Source: an uncultured Alphaproteobacteria bacterium
Lineage (GTDB): Bacteria; Pseudomonadota; Alphaproteobacteria; HIMB59
Direction: 5' to 3'
Assembly: GCA_902594145.1 (NCBI GenBank)
Contig: CACJLA010000003.1
Location: 1-64,000, forward strand
DNA length: 64,000 bases
A program made the position numbers and the translations under genes. Below are positions 12,159 to 21,284 of the stretch, piece by piece. The notes beneath the pieces were generated by a model. That model had not been told where the DNA came from. It was given only the letters and a program-made list of their open reading frames with translations, and did not search any database. Position 1 is the stretch's first letter. Each line of letters begins with the position of its first letter.

Positions 12159-13444
12159 TACCGAGATACTCTAGAAAAATTCTTAAAGAAATCTGGGAGG
12201 ATAATAATAAATTCCAAATATGGCTTGATTTAGAAATACTTGCTTGCGAGGCAATGGAAAAATTAGGCCAAATACCTAAAGGAACTTCAAATAGAATTAA
12301 AAAAAAAGCAAAGTTTAAAGTAAAAGAAATAGAAAAAATTGAAGAAAAAACTAAGCACGATGTAATTGCTTTTTTGACTAATGTAGCAAAGTATGTAGGC
12401 GCTGAGTCTAGGTATATTCACAAAGGACTTACATCCAGTGATATTTTAGATACTTCTTTTTCGATCCAACTCAATCAATCAAGCAATATAATTCTTGGAG
12501 GTTTGGAAAAATTAAGCAAATCTCTTCTTAGTATTGCAAAAAAACATAAATACACATTATGTATTGGCAGAAGCCATGGTATTCACGCTGAGACAACAAC
12601 TTTTGGATTAAAAATCCTTGGTTATCTTGCTGAAAACAATAGAAACATAAATCGTCTTAAAAATTCAATTAAACAAATACAGACAATCCAAATGTCTGGT
12701 CCTGTTGGAACATACTCTAATATTGATACAAGGGTTGAACAAATGATTGCTAAAAAATTAAAATTCTCAGTCGAGCTAGTTTCCACACAAATTATACCAA
12801 GAGATAGGCATGCAGATCTTTTTTGTTCATTTGCAATAATAGCAAGTTCTCTTGAACGTTTATCAACAGAAATTAGACATTTACAAAGAACTGAAGTTTT
12901 GGAAGTTGAAGAGGGGTTTGGAAGAGGTCAAAAAGGTAGTTCGGCAATGCCTCATAAAAAAAATCCAATTTTATCAGAAAATTTAACAGGACTAGCAAGA
13001 GTAGTAAGGTCTTTAACCATTCCTGCTTTAGAAAATATAACATCATGGCATGAAAGAGATATTAGTCACTCTAGTGTTGAGAGAATAAACGCTCCTAACG
13101 CAACCATTACTCTTGACTTTGCAGTTCAAAGAATGATTACCTTACTTGACAATCTAATAATACATAAAAAGAATATGGTTAAAAACTTAAACCTTTTAAA
13201 AGGCCTACCCTATTCTCAAAACGTCTTAATTTTTCTAATTGATAATAAAGTTTTGAGAGAGGATGCTTATAAAATTGTCCAAGATTGTGCTTTAAAAACG
13301 TGGGAGGGTAATTTGTCTTTTAAAGATAATCTCTTAAGCCATCCGAGTTTAGCGAAATTTAAGATATCGAGTAAAATCGATAATATCTTCAATAATAAAA
13401 GTCTTTTTACAAATGTAGACAAGATATTTAAAAGAGTTAGCTGA
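12155..13444 (+). CDS. purB: Adenylosuccinate lyase
   Basis: Cleaves SAICAR to AICAR and adenylosuccinate to AMP, in purine synthesis. The 429-aa protein has TSSD at 93-96, the general acid region GRSHGIHAE with H141, and the fumarase-superfamily signature GSSAMPHKKNP at 261-271 with the catalytic Ser. The start is TTG at 12155, chosen because it gives the family's MIPRYSR N-terminus and overlaps the map stop by 4 nt (TTGA), pointing to coupled translation. purC starts on the last base of its stop. Confidence 0.97.
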   Translation: MIPRYSRKILKEIWEDNNKFQIWLDLEILACEAMEKLGQIPKGTSNRIKKKAKFKVKEIEKIEEKTKHDVIAFLTNVAKYVGAESRYIHKGLTSSDILDTSFSIQLNQSSNIILGGLEKLSKSLLSIAKKHKYTLCIGRSHGIHAETTTFGLKILGYLAENNRNINRLKNSIKQIQTIQMSGPVGTYSNIDTRVEQMIAKKLKFSVELVSTQIIPRDRHADLFCSFAIIASSLERLSTEIRHLQRTEVLEVEEGFGRGQKGSSAMPHKKNPILSENLTGLARVVRSLTIPALENITSWHERDISHSSVERINAPNATITLDFAVQRMITLLDNLIIHKKNMVKNLNLLKGLPYSQNVLIFLIDNKVLREDAYKIVQDCALKTWEGNLSFKDNLLSHPSLAKFKISSKIDNIFNNKSLFTNVDKIFKRVS

Positions 13445-14160
13445 TGGCAACAAAATTAAAAAAACTATATGAAGGAAAAGCCAAAATTATATATGCAAAA
13501 AATAGCAACCAAGTAATTGCTACATATAAAAATGACGCTACTGCTTTTAATAATTTAAAAAAAGGTTCAATTAAAAATAAGGGTGCTATTAATAACGCTA
13601 TCTCAAGTTATTTATTTCAAATTTTGAATCACTGTGATATCCCAACACACTTTATCAAACAAATTGACAAAAAATCTCAGCTTTTAAAAAAAGTAGATAT
13701 TATACCAATTGAAGTTTTGGTTAGAAATCTCTTTGCTGGATCTTTGTCAAAGAAATTTGGCATTAAGGAGGGCACTCCATTATCCGATACACTTATAGAG
13801 TACTGTTTAAAATCAGATGAACTCGGCGATCCACATATAAGTTCTGAGCATATTCTTAATTTAGGATTATGCGACTTTGATGAATTAGAATTAATAGATG
13901 AATATTCTTTGAGAATTAACGATGTCTTAAGATCTACATTTTTTTCTATCGGAATTAATTTAATTGATTTTAAGTTAGAATTTGGAATATGTAAGAAAAC
14001 CAATGAACTTGTTTTAGCTGATGAAATATCACCAGATACTTGTCGATTATGGGATTTAAAAACAAATAAAAAACTTGATAAAGATCGCTTTCGAAGAGAT
14101 TTAGGAAATGTTGATGAGGCATATGCAGAGGTGCTTGATAGATTAAACTTAAAGATTTAA
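13444..14160 (+). CDS. purC: SAICAR synthetase
   Basis: Joins CAIR and aspartate with ATP to give SAICAR. At 238 residues it is a standard bacterial single-domain PurC: the glycine-rich LYEGKAKIIY start (8-17), DATAFN, EVLVRNLFAGSLSKKFG in the middle, and the ADEISPDTCRLWD substrate loop near the C-terminus are all present. It overlaps purB by 1 nt and purS by 1 nt, so it is inside the pur operon. Confidence 0.97.
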   Translation: MATKLKKLYEGKAKIIYAKNSNQVIATYKNDATAFNNLKKGSIKNKGAINNAISSYLFQILNHCDIPTHFIKQIDKKSQLLKKVDIIPIEVLVRNLFAGSLSKKFGIKEGTPLSDTLIEYCLKSDELGDPHISSEHILNLGLCDFDELELIDEYSLRINDVLRSTFFSIGINLIDFKLEFGICKKTNELVLADEISPDTCRLWDLKTNKKLDKDRFRRDLGNVDEAYAEVLDRLNLKI

Positions 14161-14399
14161 TGCGGATAAAAATTTTAATAAGACTTAAGAGTCAAATTTT
14201 AGAACCTCAAGGAAAGGTTATTGAACAATCGCTAAATAATTTAGGATTTAATGAATTTAATAATATCAGACAAGGAAAGCTCATTGAGTTAGACCTACCA
14301 GATAGTTTAAGTAAAGAAGAAAAAGACCAAAAAATAGACTCTGCATGCAAAAAGCTTTTAGTGAATGATATTATTGAAGAGTACGAAGTACTTGGATGA
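14160..14399 (+). CDS. purS: FGAM synthetase subunit PurS
   Basis: A 79-residue small subunit of the three-part formylglycinamidine synthase (PurS-PurQ-PurL). It helps channel ammonia from PurQ to PurL. The family pattern is seen in the LEPQGKVIEQSLNNLGF region and the C-terminal NDIIEEYEV. It overlaps purC by 1 nt and purQ by 4 nt. A separate PurS goes with the small form of PurL, as in alphaproteobacteria and Gram-positives, unlike the fused E. coli enzyme. Confidence 0.94.
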   Translation: MRIKILIRLKSQILEPQGKVIEQSLNNLGFNEFNNIRQGKLIELDLPDSLSKEEKDQKIDSACKKLLVNDIIEEYEVLG

Positions 14400-15076
14400 G
14401 TTTTAAGTCTGCTGTTATTACATTTCCGGGATCTAATTGTGATAGAGACGCTTTATGTTACTTACAAGATTTAACAAAAGGTGTTGTTTATAACATTTGG
14501 CATGAGGAAGCATCTTTGCCACGAGTTGATTTGGTAATATTACCTGGAGGTTTTAGTTTTGGTGACTATTTAAGATCGGGGGCCATGGCATCAAAGAGTA
14601 AAATAATCAATGATGTTATAAAACATGCAAATGATGATAGATATTTATTAGGTATTTGTAACGGTTTTCAAATTTTAACTGAAATTGGGCTACTTGAAGG
14701 AGCCTTGATACAAAACAAAAACCTTAAATTTTTAGGCAAAAACTGTTTTATTAAAAAAAAATTTAAAAATAACTTCAATTTATCCATTAAACAAGATCAA
14801 GTTCTTCAAATACCTGTGGCCCACAATGAGGGAAATTTTTATTGTGATAATGAAACTTTAAAATCACTTAAAAATAATGAACAAATTGCATTTGAATATT
14901 GCAAAGGTGAATTTTCAAATAGTGAAGAAAATATTAATGGCTCAATAGAAGCTATTGCTGGCATCACAAACAAAAAGAAAAATATTCTTGGTATGATGCC
15001 TCACCCTGAAAGAGCTTATTCTGACTTTCATCCTTCACAAGATGGTAAGCTAATCATAGAGTCATTGATATCATGA
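14396..15076 (+). CDS. purQ: FGAM synthetase glutaminase subunit PurQ
   Basis: A class I glutamine amidotransferase of 226 aa that releases ammonia for FGAM synthesis. The oxyanion region is LPGGFSFGDYLRSG (49-62), the nucleophile is C88 in GICNGFQ, and the triad is completed by H203 and E205 in PHPER. It overlaps purS and purL by 4 nt each. Confidence 0.97.
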   Translation: MSFKSAVITFPGSNCDRDALCYLQDLTKGVVYNIWHEEASLPRVDLVILPGGFSFGDYLRSGAMASKSKIINDVIKHANDDRYLLGICNGFQILTEIGLLEGALIQNKNLKFLGKNCFIKKKFKNNFNLSIKQDQVLQIPVAHNEGNFYCDNETLKSLKNNEQIAFEYCKGEFSNSEENINGSIEAIAGITNKKKNILGMMPHPERAYSDFHPSQDGKLIIESLIS

Positions 15077-17238
15077 ACGAAGATTTAATAATTCAGCACG
15101 GCTTAACTTTAGATGAATTCAAGATCATCAAGAACTATTTAAATAGAGACTTAACTATGGAAGAGTTAGGAATTTTTTCAGCAATGTGGAATGAACACTG
15201 TTGTTATAAGACATCAAAAAAATGGTTAAAAAAACTTCCTACAGAAAATGAAATAGTTATTCAGGGGCCAGGAGAAAATGCTGGAATAATTGACATACAA
15301 GATAATGACGGAATCGCTTTTAAAATTGAAAGTCATAACCACCCTAGTTACATCGAACCATTTAATGGATCTGCAACTGGTGTTGGGGGAATACTAAGAG
15401 ATATTTTTACGATGGGTGCGAGACCAATAGCTACTCTTGACTCAATTAGATTTGGTTTGATAGAAAGTGAAAAAACAAAATATTTATTAAACGGTGTGGT
15501 TCATGGAATTGGCCACTACGGCAACTGTATAGGAATCCCTAATATTGGTGGTGAGTGCGAGTTTGAGTCAACGTATGGTTTTAATAATTTGGTTAATGCT
15601 ATGGCTGTAGGTCATGTTCAAAAAGATAAAATTTTTTACTCAAAGCCTAAGTCTATTGGGGGTCTAATTGTTTATATTGGTTCTAAGACTGGAAAAGATG
15701 GAATTCATGGCGCCAGTATGGCTTCAGATGTTTTTTCAGAGGATGATGAGGATGATAAAAGACCTTCGGTACAAGTCGGTGATCCTTTTATGGAGAAACT
15801 TTTAATGGAGGGTTGTTTAGAATTAATGTCATTAGGATTGATAGAGTCTATGCAAGATATGGGAGCTGCAGGAATTACCTCCTCAAGCGTAGAAATGGCT
15901 TCGAAGGGTAATGTGGGTGTATTAATTAATCTTGATAAAGTCCCATTGAGACAACCATTAAGCGCATATGAGATACTTCTATCCGAAAGCCAAGAAAGAA
16001 TGTTGGCAGTCATTGATGAAAAAAATAATCTTAAGGTGAAAGAAATTCTTCAAAAGTGGCAAATAGATTATGAAGTTATCGGAGAAATAACTAATAATAA
16101 ACGAGTTGTGTTTGAGTCAAATAATAAGAAAGTGGTAGACCTGCCCGTAGATATAATTGTTGATGATGCACCTGAATACGATAGAGAATTTTATATTCCA
16201 AGAAAAAGAAAAGGCAAAGATTTTGATTTTTCCAACATTAAACTGGAAGATATAATTAATACTTTATTATCTAATTTGAATTATTTGGATAAAAGTTGGG
16301 TTTTTAATCAATATGATTCAACTGTTATGGGAGATACAGTCAAAGAACCCGGTCAATCATCTGGTATAGTTAAAATTCATGGAACAAAAAAAGTTATTGG
16401 TGCTACCACAGACTGTAATCCTTTATATATAAGAATTAATCCTTACGAGGGTATGAAATATACAGTTGCTGAGTCTTACAGGAATTTAATTGCATGTAAC
16501 ATAAATCCCTTAGCTATCACAAATAATCTGAATTTTGCTAGTCCCTTAGACCCAAATATCATGGGAGAATTAGTATTGTCTATTGATGGTTTAAAAACAG
16601 CAGCAGAAAAATTCAATACCCCTATTGTTTCAGGCAATGTGTCTTTATATAACCAGACAAATGAAATACCTATTAAGCCTACACCTGTGATTGGAATGGT
16701 AGGCTCAAATCAGGATTTGAAAAAAGTAAACTCTAATAAATTTTGTAATATTGGCAATAAGATCCTTATTCTAGGAAAACGATTAGAAAAAAATTTAAGT
16801 CCTTATCTATTGCAGGATCAAAATCTTACCTCAAATATAAATGAATATAATGATTTAGAGGAATTAGATTTAGATTATGAGAAAAAAATAGCTGATTGTG
16901 TTTTGAAGATGTCAGATTTCAAATACATTATGTCCTGTAATGATATTTCAAGAGGTGGTGTATTTTTATCTTTATTAAAAATGCAATATAAGGATATGGG
17001 CTTTAAAGTTAATATGCCTGATCCAATTGATCTTTTTTGTGAGTACAGTGCTGGGTATGTAATTGAAATTAGGAACGAAGATCTAGAAAATGTAACATCT
17101 TTTCTAAGCAAAAATGGTGTTGGATACTTCGAAATTGGAGAAATAGTTAAAGAAAATATAGAAATAAACTCTAAAAAATTTGACTATTTCGATATTATAA
17201 ATAATTATCATAATAATTTTGAAAAAATTATTTATTAG
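15073..17238 (+). CDS. purL: FGAM synthetase large subunit PurL (small form)
   Basis: The synthetase subunit, 721 aa, the usual length of the small PurL that needs PurS and PurQ. It begins with the linker and MWNEHC motif (near 39-44), has GPGENAG and the KIESHNHPS substrate loop, and two AIRS-like halves; GDPFMEK and VSGNVSLYN are visible. ATP-dependent amidation of FGAR to FGAM. It overlaps purQ by 4 nt, and bolA begins directly after its stop. Confidence 0.97.
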   Translation: MNEDLIIQHGLTLDEFKIIKNYLNRDLTMEELGIFSAMWNEHCCYKTSKKWLKKLPTENEIVIQGPGENAGIIDIQDNDGIAFKIESHNHPSYIEPFNGSATGVGGILRDIFTMGARPIATLDSIRFGLIESEKTKYLLNGVVHGIGHYGNCIGIPNIGGECEFESTYGFNNLVNAMAVGHVQKDKIFYSKPKSIGGLIVYIGSKTGKDGIHGASMASDVFSEDDEDDKRPSVQVGDPFMEKLLMEGCLELMSLGLIESMQDMGAAGITSSSVEMASKGNVGVLINLDKVPLRQPLSAYEILLSESQERMLAVIDEKNNLKVKEILQKWQIDYEVIGEITNNKRVVFESNNKKVVDLPVDIIVDDAPEYDREFYIPRKRKGKDFDFSNIKLEDIINTLLSNLNYLDKSWVFNQYDSTVMGDTVKEPGQSSGIVKIHGTKKVIGATTDCNPLYIRINPYEGMKYTVAESYRNLIACNINPLAITNNLNFASPLDPNIMGELVLSIDGLKTAAEKFNTPIVSGNVSLYNQTNEIPIKPTPVIGMVGSNQDLKKVNSNKFCNIGNKILILGKRLEKNLSPYLLQDQNLTSNINEYNDLEELDLDYEKKIADCVLKMSDFKYIMSCNDISRGGVFLSLLKMQYKDMGFKVNMPDPIDLFCEYSAGYVIEIRNEDLENVTSFLSKNGVGYFEIGEIVKENIEINSKKFDYFDIINNYHNNFEKIIY

Positions 17239-17472
17239 ATGCCTATAGAACAAAAAAAACTTGAAGATCTTATCAAAGATAAGTTTCCAAATTCTACAAT
17301 TACAATAGAAGATCTTGCTGGTGATAACGATCATTATTCAGTTCAAATTGAAAGTGATATATTTAATGGGTTATCTCGTATACAACAGCATCAATTAGTC
17401 TACAAATCATTAGATGGGTTGATGGATAAAGAGCTTCACGCTATGCAATTAAAAACGAAAGGAACTAAATAA
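17239..17472 (+). CDS. bolA: BolA family iron-sulfur trafficking protein
   Basis: A 77-residue BolA-like protein with the conserved core FNGLSRIQQHQLVY and the C-terminal LHAMQLKTK; the invariant His of RxxxHxxVY is a candidate cluster ligand. BolA proteins form [2Fe-2S]-bridged heterodimers with monothiol CGFS glutaredoxins, and such a glutaredoxin is the next gene, overlapping by 1 nt. The ATG follows the purL stop without any gap. Confidence 0.93.
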   Translation: MPIEQKKLEDLIKDKFPNSTITIEDLAGDNDHYSVQIESDIFNGLSRIQQHQLVYKSLDGLMDKELHAMQLKTKGTK

Positions 17473-17813
17473 TGGAATTAGAAAGTAGCACAAAAGAACA
17501 AATTGAAAAAATGATTGGTGATAATGAGGTATTCCTCTTTATGAAAGGTAACCCTGATTTCCCTATGTGCGGTTTCTCATCTGTTGCAAGTGCAATTTTA
17601 AAAAAAACTGGAGTTGAATTTGGTCATTGTAACGTACTTGATGATAATAATATTAGGGAAGGCATTAAAACCTTTTCAAATTGGCCTACGATACCTCAAC
17701 TATATATTAAAAATGAGTTCGTTGGCGGCTGCGATATTATGAAAGAAATGGCTGAGTCTGGGGAATTATTAGAATTGCTTAATACCAAAGGAATAAAAAC
17801 TGAAGTAAGTTAA
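17472..17813 (+). CDS. grxD: Monothiol glutaredoxin, Grx4 type
   Basis: A 113-aa CGFS glutaredoxin: KGNPDFPMCGFS at 25-36 with active Cys33, and the glutathione-binding NWPTIPQLYI and VGGCDI motifs in the second half. It carries or delivers [2Fe-2S] clusters, probably with the adjacent BolA protein. It is the last gene of the sfsA-map-pur-bolA-grxD run and faces the TPR gene at 17844 across a shared hairpin. Confidence 0.96.
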   Translation: MELESSTKEQIEKMIGDNEVFLFMKGNPDFPMCGFSSVASAILKKTGVEFGHCNVLDDNNIREGIKTFSNWPTIPQLYIKNEFVGGCDIMKEMAESGELLELLNTKGIKTEVS

Positions 17814-17817
17814 AAAA

Positions 17818-17838
17818 GGGGCAAGTAATTTTAGCCCC
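17818..17838 (-). terminator. Intrinsic terminator between grxD and the TPR gene
   Basis: GGGGC and GCCCC (17818-17822 and 17834-17838) form a 5-bp stem with an 11-nt loop. Read on the minus strand the stem is followed by TTTTTT, so it is a good rho-independent terminator for the TPR gene. On the plus strand the trailing sequence is TCTTATT, a weaker terminator for grxD. It may serve both. Confidence 0.7.
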
Positions 17839-17843
17839 TCTTA

Positions 17844-18296
17844 TTAGTTATTAGAAATATAATTATTTAATTCTTTATAGTAAGAATTATTTTCACCCAC
17901 TAATGTTTTGAGTAATTCTAGATTGCTTAAGGCATTGTCTTTTTGACCGAGATCGACATACATTTCACCTTGATATTCAATGGCCCCTAGATGCTCTGGA
18001 TCAAGTTCAAGTGCTTTTTTGTAGTATTTTGCTGCATTATCAAAATCATCACTTTTTCTGTACGCAAAACCTAACTCATTGTATACATCTGCACGGGTAA
18101 AATCTGTCGAACTAGCAGTTGTAAGGGTCTTAAGCTTTCTTATTGCTTTATCGTAATCTTTACTTCTTATTAGCTTTATGGCCGACTTATAATCTTTTCC
18201 GTAATTAGTTTTAGCGCTATCGCCAGAGTCAGTGCCAGCAGCATAAAGACTAGAAAAAAACAAAGAAAATATAACTGTTAATATTTTAATATTCAT
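17844..18296 (-). CDS. Exported TPR-repeat protein
   Basis: A 150-residue protein with an N-terminal signal peptide (hydrophobic 3-18, likely cut after LYAA). Tetratricopeptide repeats follow, the clearest being YNELGFAYRKSDDF and the segment ending ALELDPEHL, with a partial repeat after it. TPR proteins are protein-binding scaffolds; no enzyme motif is visible. It lies 52 nt downstream of rpsD on the same strand and ends at a hairpin terminator. Probably periplasmic; the partner is unknown. Confidence 0.8.
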   Translation of the reverse strand: MNIKILTVIFSLFFSSLYAAGTDSGDSAKTNYGKDYKSAIKLIRSKDYDKAIRKLKTLTTASSTDFTRADVYNELGFAYRKSDDFDNAAKYYKKALELDPEHLGAIEYQGEMYVDLGQKDNALSNLELLKTLVGENNSYYKELNNYISNN

Positions 18297-18348
18297 AACT
18301 ATCTTTTCGAAATATTAATGTTATTAGATTAATTTGGTAAATTAATAG

Positions 18349-18966
18349 TTATCTTGAATAGAACTCAACAACGAGATTGGGTTCCATTTGGACAGGGTAT
18401 GGAACATCTGTTAGTTGGGGTCCTCTGACAAACTTACCTAGGCATTTGGAAATTTCTAATTGCAAATACTCAGGAACATCTCTTTCATTAGAGCTTAATG
18501 TTTGAATAATCATTGGAATATTTTGGCTAGTTTGCTGAAGAGATATTTCATCTCCATCCATAACCCGATAAGATTTTTTATTAACAACTTTTCCATTAAC
18601 TAAAACATGTCCATGGTTTACCAGTTGTCTTGCAGAAAATACTGTTGGGGCGAATTTTAATCTAAAAACAACAGCGTCAAGTCTTCGCTCTAATAGCTCG
18701 ATCAAAATTTGACTGGTATCACCTTTTTTTCTAGATGCTGCCTGATATATTTTTAAGAATTGTTTTTCTGTAATATCACCGTAATATTTTTTGAGCTTTT
18801 GTTTGGCTGCTAATTGAATTCCAAAGTCAGAGGGCTTTCTTCTTCTAGCTTGTCCATGTTGACCAGGACCATAAGGCCTTCTATTAAATGGACTTTTTGG
18901 CCTACCCCATAAGTTTAAGCCAAGTCTTCTATCAATTTTATGTTTTGACGATAGTCTTTTAGTCAT
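18349..18966 (-). CDS. rpsD: 30S ribosomal protein S4
   Basis: 205 aa, the normal S4 length. The N-terminal [15 protein letters not shown] and RPYGPGQHG motifs are typical of the alphaproteobacterial form, and an S4 RNA-binding domain follows ([25 protein letters not shown]). It nucleates assembly of the 30S body by binding 16S rRNA. It is on its own here rather than in the alpha ribosomal operon, as in many alphaproteobacteria. Confidence 0.98.
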   Translation of the reverse strand: MTKRLSSKHKIDRRLGLNLWGRPKSPFNRRPYGPGQHGQARRRKPSDFGIQLAAKQKLKKYYGDITEKQFLKIYQAASRKKGDTSQILIELLERRLDAVVFRLKFAPTVFSARQLVNHGHVLVNGKVVNKKSYRVMDGDEISLQQTSQNIPMIIQTLSSNERDVPEYLQLEISKCLGKFVRGPQLTDVPYPVQMEPNLVVEFYSR

Positions 18967-19005
18967 GAATTGGTGTTTTATATAGATTTAGCATTTTAAG
19001 TCAAT

Positions 19006-19695
19006 TTATTTTGTTATAAATTTCAGTACTCCATATACTGTTTTTATTTGTTTTTGGTCAATTTTTGATGTTTTTAAAAAATTTCTTAAAGATATTTCTA
19101 AATTATCTTTTTTTGATGAAATGGATGTAAATTTTCTTTTCTCGAGTATTTTCATAAGAAATGACAAAAACTTCTCAATATCTTTTGCACTAGCTGGAGT
19201 GACAATCTTTGATGAACTAATTTTAGAAAAAGTCATTTGGCTCAATTCATAAGCAATTAAGGCCACTGTATGGGATAAATTTAGAGAACTATTGCTTTTA
19301 GTAGGAATAGATAAGATATAATTAGCATGAGATATCTCTTTATTTGTTAGACCGTTATTTTCTTGACCAAACAAAATTGATATTTTGTTAGCATTTAATT
19401 TAGATATATCTTGCAATTTTATCGAAGGTATATGGAAATCTCTTTTTCTAACAGTAGTTGCTATTAAAATATCATTGTCTTTCATTGCTTCGGGTATTGA
19501 TTTATAAGTTTTTACTTTTTTTGATAAAGATGAAAAATGTTTAGCAGATTTTAGACCTTTTTCATTAGGCCAAATTTTTCTGGGATTGATTAATGATAAG
19601 TTTTCAAAACCAAAGCATCCTATAGATCTTAAAGACATTCCAACATTTTCAGATAATTGTGGCTTATTTAGTATAAATTGAATTTTTTTTTTCAA
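19006..19695 (-). CDS. trmJ: TrmJ/LasT-type SPOUT RNA methyltransferase
   Basis: A 229-residue SPOUT methyltransferase. Motif 1 is seen in SENVGMSLRS (15-24), motif 2 in FGQENNGLTNKE (109-120) and motif 3, the trefoil-knot SAM site, in LNLSHTVALIAYE (138-150). TrmJ 2'-O-methylates position 32 of several tRNAs; the exact target here is inferred from family. It overlaps the cimA stop by 4 nt. The C-terminal extension is short, as usual for alphaproteobacteria. Confidence 0.85.
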   Translation of the reverse strand: MKKKIQFILNKPQLSENVGMSLRSIGCFGFENLSLINPRKIWPNEKGLKSAKHFSSLSKKVKTYKSIPEAMKDNDILIATTVRKRDFHIPSIKLQDISKLNANKISILFGQENNGLTNKEISHANYILSIPTKSNSSLNLSHTVALIAYELSQMTFSKISSSKIVTPASAKDIEKFLSFLMKILEKRKFTSISSKKDNLEISLRNFLKTSKIDQKQIKTVYGVLKFITK

Positions 19696-21284
19696 GAGGA
19701 CTTAATTAATTTATAAATTAAACTCTCTCTTAGGGCATTATAAGAAGCATCAATTATGTTAGTGGAAACACCTACTGTTGTCCATATAGATCCTTTTTGA
19801 TCTTTAGTCTCGATGAGAACACGAACTATTGCATCTGTTCCTTTTTCTGATGATAAAATTCTTACCTTAAAATCTGTTAGTTCTAAATCTTCTAAAGAAG
19901 GATAAAATCCCATTAAGGATTTTCTTAATGCTTTGTCTAAAGCATTAACAGGTCCATTACCAACCTCCACATTCATATATTCCTTTTTTTCAACTTCTAT
20001 TCTTACAGTTGCTTCAGACTCAGTTACTAATTCCCCTTTTGCGTTCCACCTCCTATCGTCTATGACTTTAAATCTTTTCAACTCAAAGTATTCTGGAATA
20101 CCAAATAGAGTCTGTCTTGCAAGTATTTCAAAACTAGCAATTGCCTGATCATATGCATAACCTTTAAATTCTCTCTCTTTAACTTTCTGTAGAAGAAAGT
20201 CTAGTTTGTCAGAATGATCATCTGGATTAATACCAACAGTATTCAGAAGAGAAATGATATTTGATCGACCAGACTGATCAGATATAACAATCTTTCTAGT
20301 ATTACCTACTATTTCTGGATCTACATGTTCATAAGTTTTAGGATCTTTGTTAATTGCAGAAACATGTAAACCACCTTTATGTGAAAAAGCATTTTCACCA
20401 ACATAGGCTTGCTGAGTATTTGGCGTGCGGTTTAAAATTTCATCTAAAAGCAATGAGGTTTTCTTTAAGGCTGATAGTTTTTTCTTGGGGATACTAGTAT
20501 CAAAGTCCGTTTTCAGAATTATTGAAGGAATTAGAGATACCAAATTAGCATTTCCGCACCTTTCTCCCAGTCCATTAATTGTGCCCTGAATTTGTCTCAC
20601 GCCTGCTCGAACAGCAGCGAGTGAATTAGCAACTGCATTTTCTGTATCATTATGGGCGTGAATTCCTAATTTTTCACCAGGTATGTTATTTGTAACTTCT
20701 TTGACTATAGCTTCTACCTCATGAGGGAGGGTACCTCCATTAGTATCACATAAAACGATCCACCTAGCTCCATTTCTGAGAGCTTCAGTTAAACAATCTA
20801 TCGCAAATTTTGGGTCTGATTTGTAACCGTCAAAAAAATGTTCAGCATCATACATAGCCTCAATACCTTTTTCATTAATATGAGCTATGCTCTCACCAAT
20901 CATTTTTAAATTATCTGATTTTGAAATACCCAGAGCTTTTTCAACTTGGTAAGATGATGATTTTCCTACAATGCATATATGTTTTACATTAGTATTAATT
21001 AAGGTATTAAGACTAGGATCATTTGAAACACTAGTAGTTGGTCTTCTAGTCATTCCAAAGGCAACTAAATTTGATCTTTCGAATTTATTTGAAGAATTGA
21101 AAAAACTATCATCAGTTGGATTAGAACCAGGCCAACCACCTTCAATATAATCTAAACCAAGATCATCAAGAGCTTTAGAAAATTTTATTTTATCATCAAC
21201 ACTAAAGTCAACACCAGTTGTTTGTTGCCCATCTCGTAATGTCGTATCAAAAAAGTAAATTTTATTTTCTAGTTTTTCTTCCAT
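19692..21284 (-). CDS. cimA: Citramalate synthase
   Basis: A 530-aa member of the isopropylmalate/citramalate synthase family. The DTTLRDGQQTTG motif (13-24) and the metal-binding HAHND are in the TIM barrel; a C-terminal LeuA-type regulatory domain follows (about 400-530). Length and the GVDFSVDDK start match CimA (acetyl-CoA plus pyruvate to citramalate, toward isoleucine) better than LeuA. It overlaps cysS by 16 nt at its start and trmJ by 4 nt at its end. Substrate choice rests on family resemblance. Confidence 0.88.
   Translation of the reverse strand: MEEKLENKIYFFDTTLRDGQQTTGVDFSVDDKIKFSKALDDLGLDYIEGGWPGSNPTDDSFFNSSNKFERSNLVAFGMTRRPTTSVSNDPSLNTLINTNVKHICIVGKSSSYQVEKALGISKSDNLKMIGESIAHINEKGIEAMYDAEHFFDGYKSDPKFAIDCLTEALRNGARWIVLCDTNGGTLPHEVEAIVKEVTNNIPGEKLGIHAHNDTENAVANSLAAVRAGVRQIQGTINGLGERCGNANLVSLIPSIILKTDFDTSIPKKKLSALKKTSLLLDEILNRTPNTQQAYVGENAFSHKGGLHVSAINKDPKTYEHVDPEIVGNTRKIVISDQSGRSNIISLLNTVGINPDDHSDKLDFLLQKVKEREFKGYAYDQAIASFEILARQTLFGIPEYFELKRFKVIDDRRWNAKGELVTESEATVRIEVEKKEYMNVEVGNGPVNALDKALRKSLMGFYPSLEDLELTDFKVRILSSEKGTDAIVRVLIETKDQKGSIWTTVGVSTNIIDASYNALRESLIYKLIKSS

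Noticed and set aside
13677..16013. Antisense frames inside purC and purL
   Set aside because: The plus-strand genes are strongly conserved enzymes; the antisense frames show no motifs.
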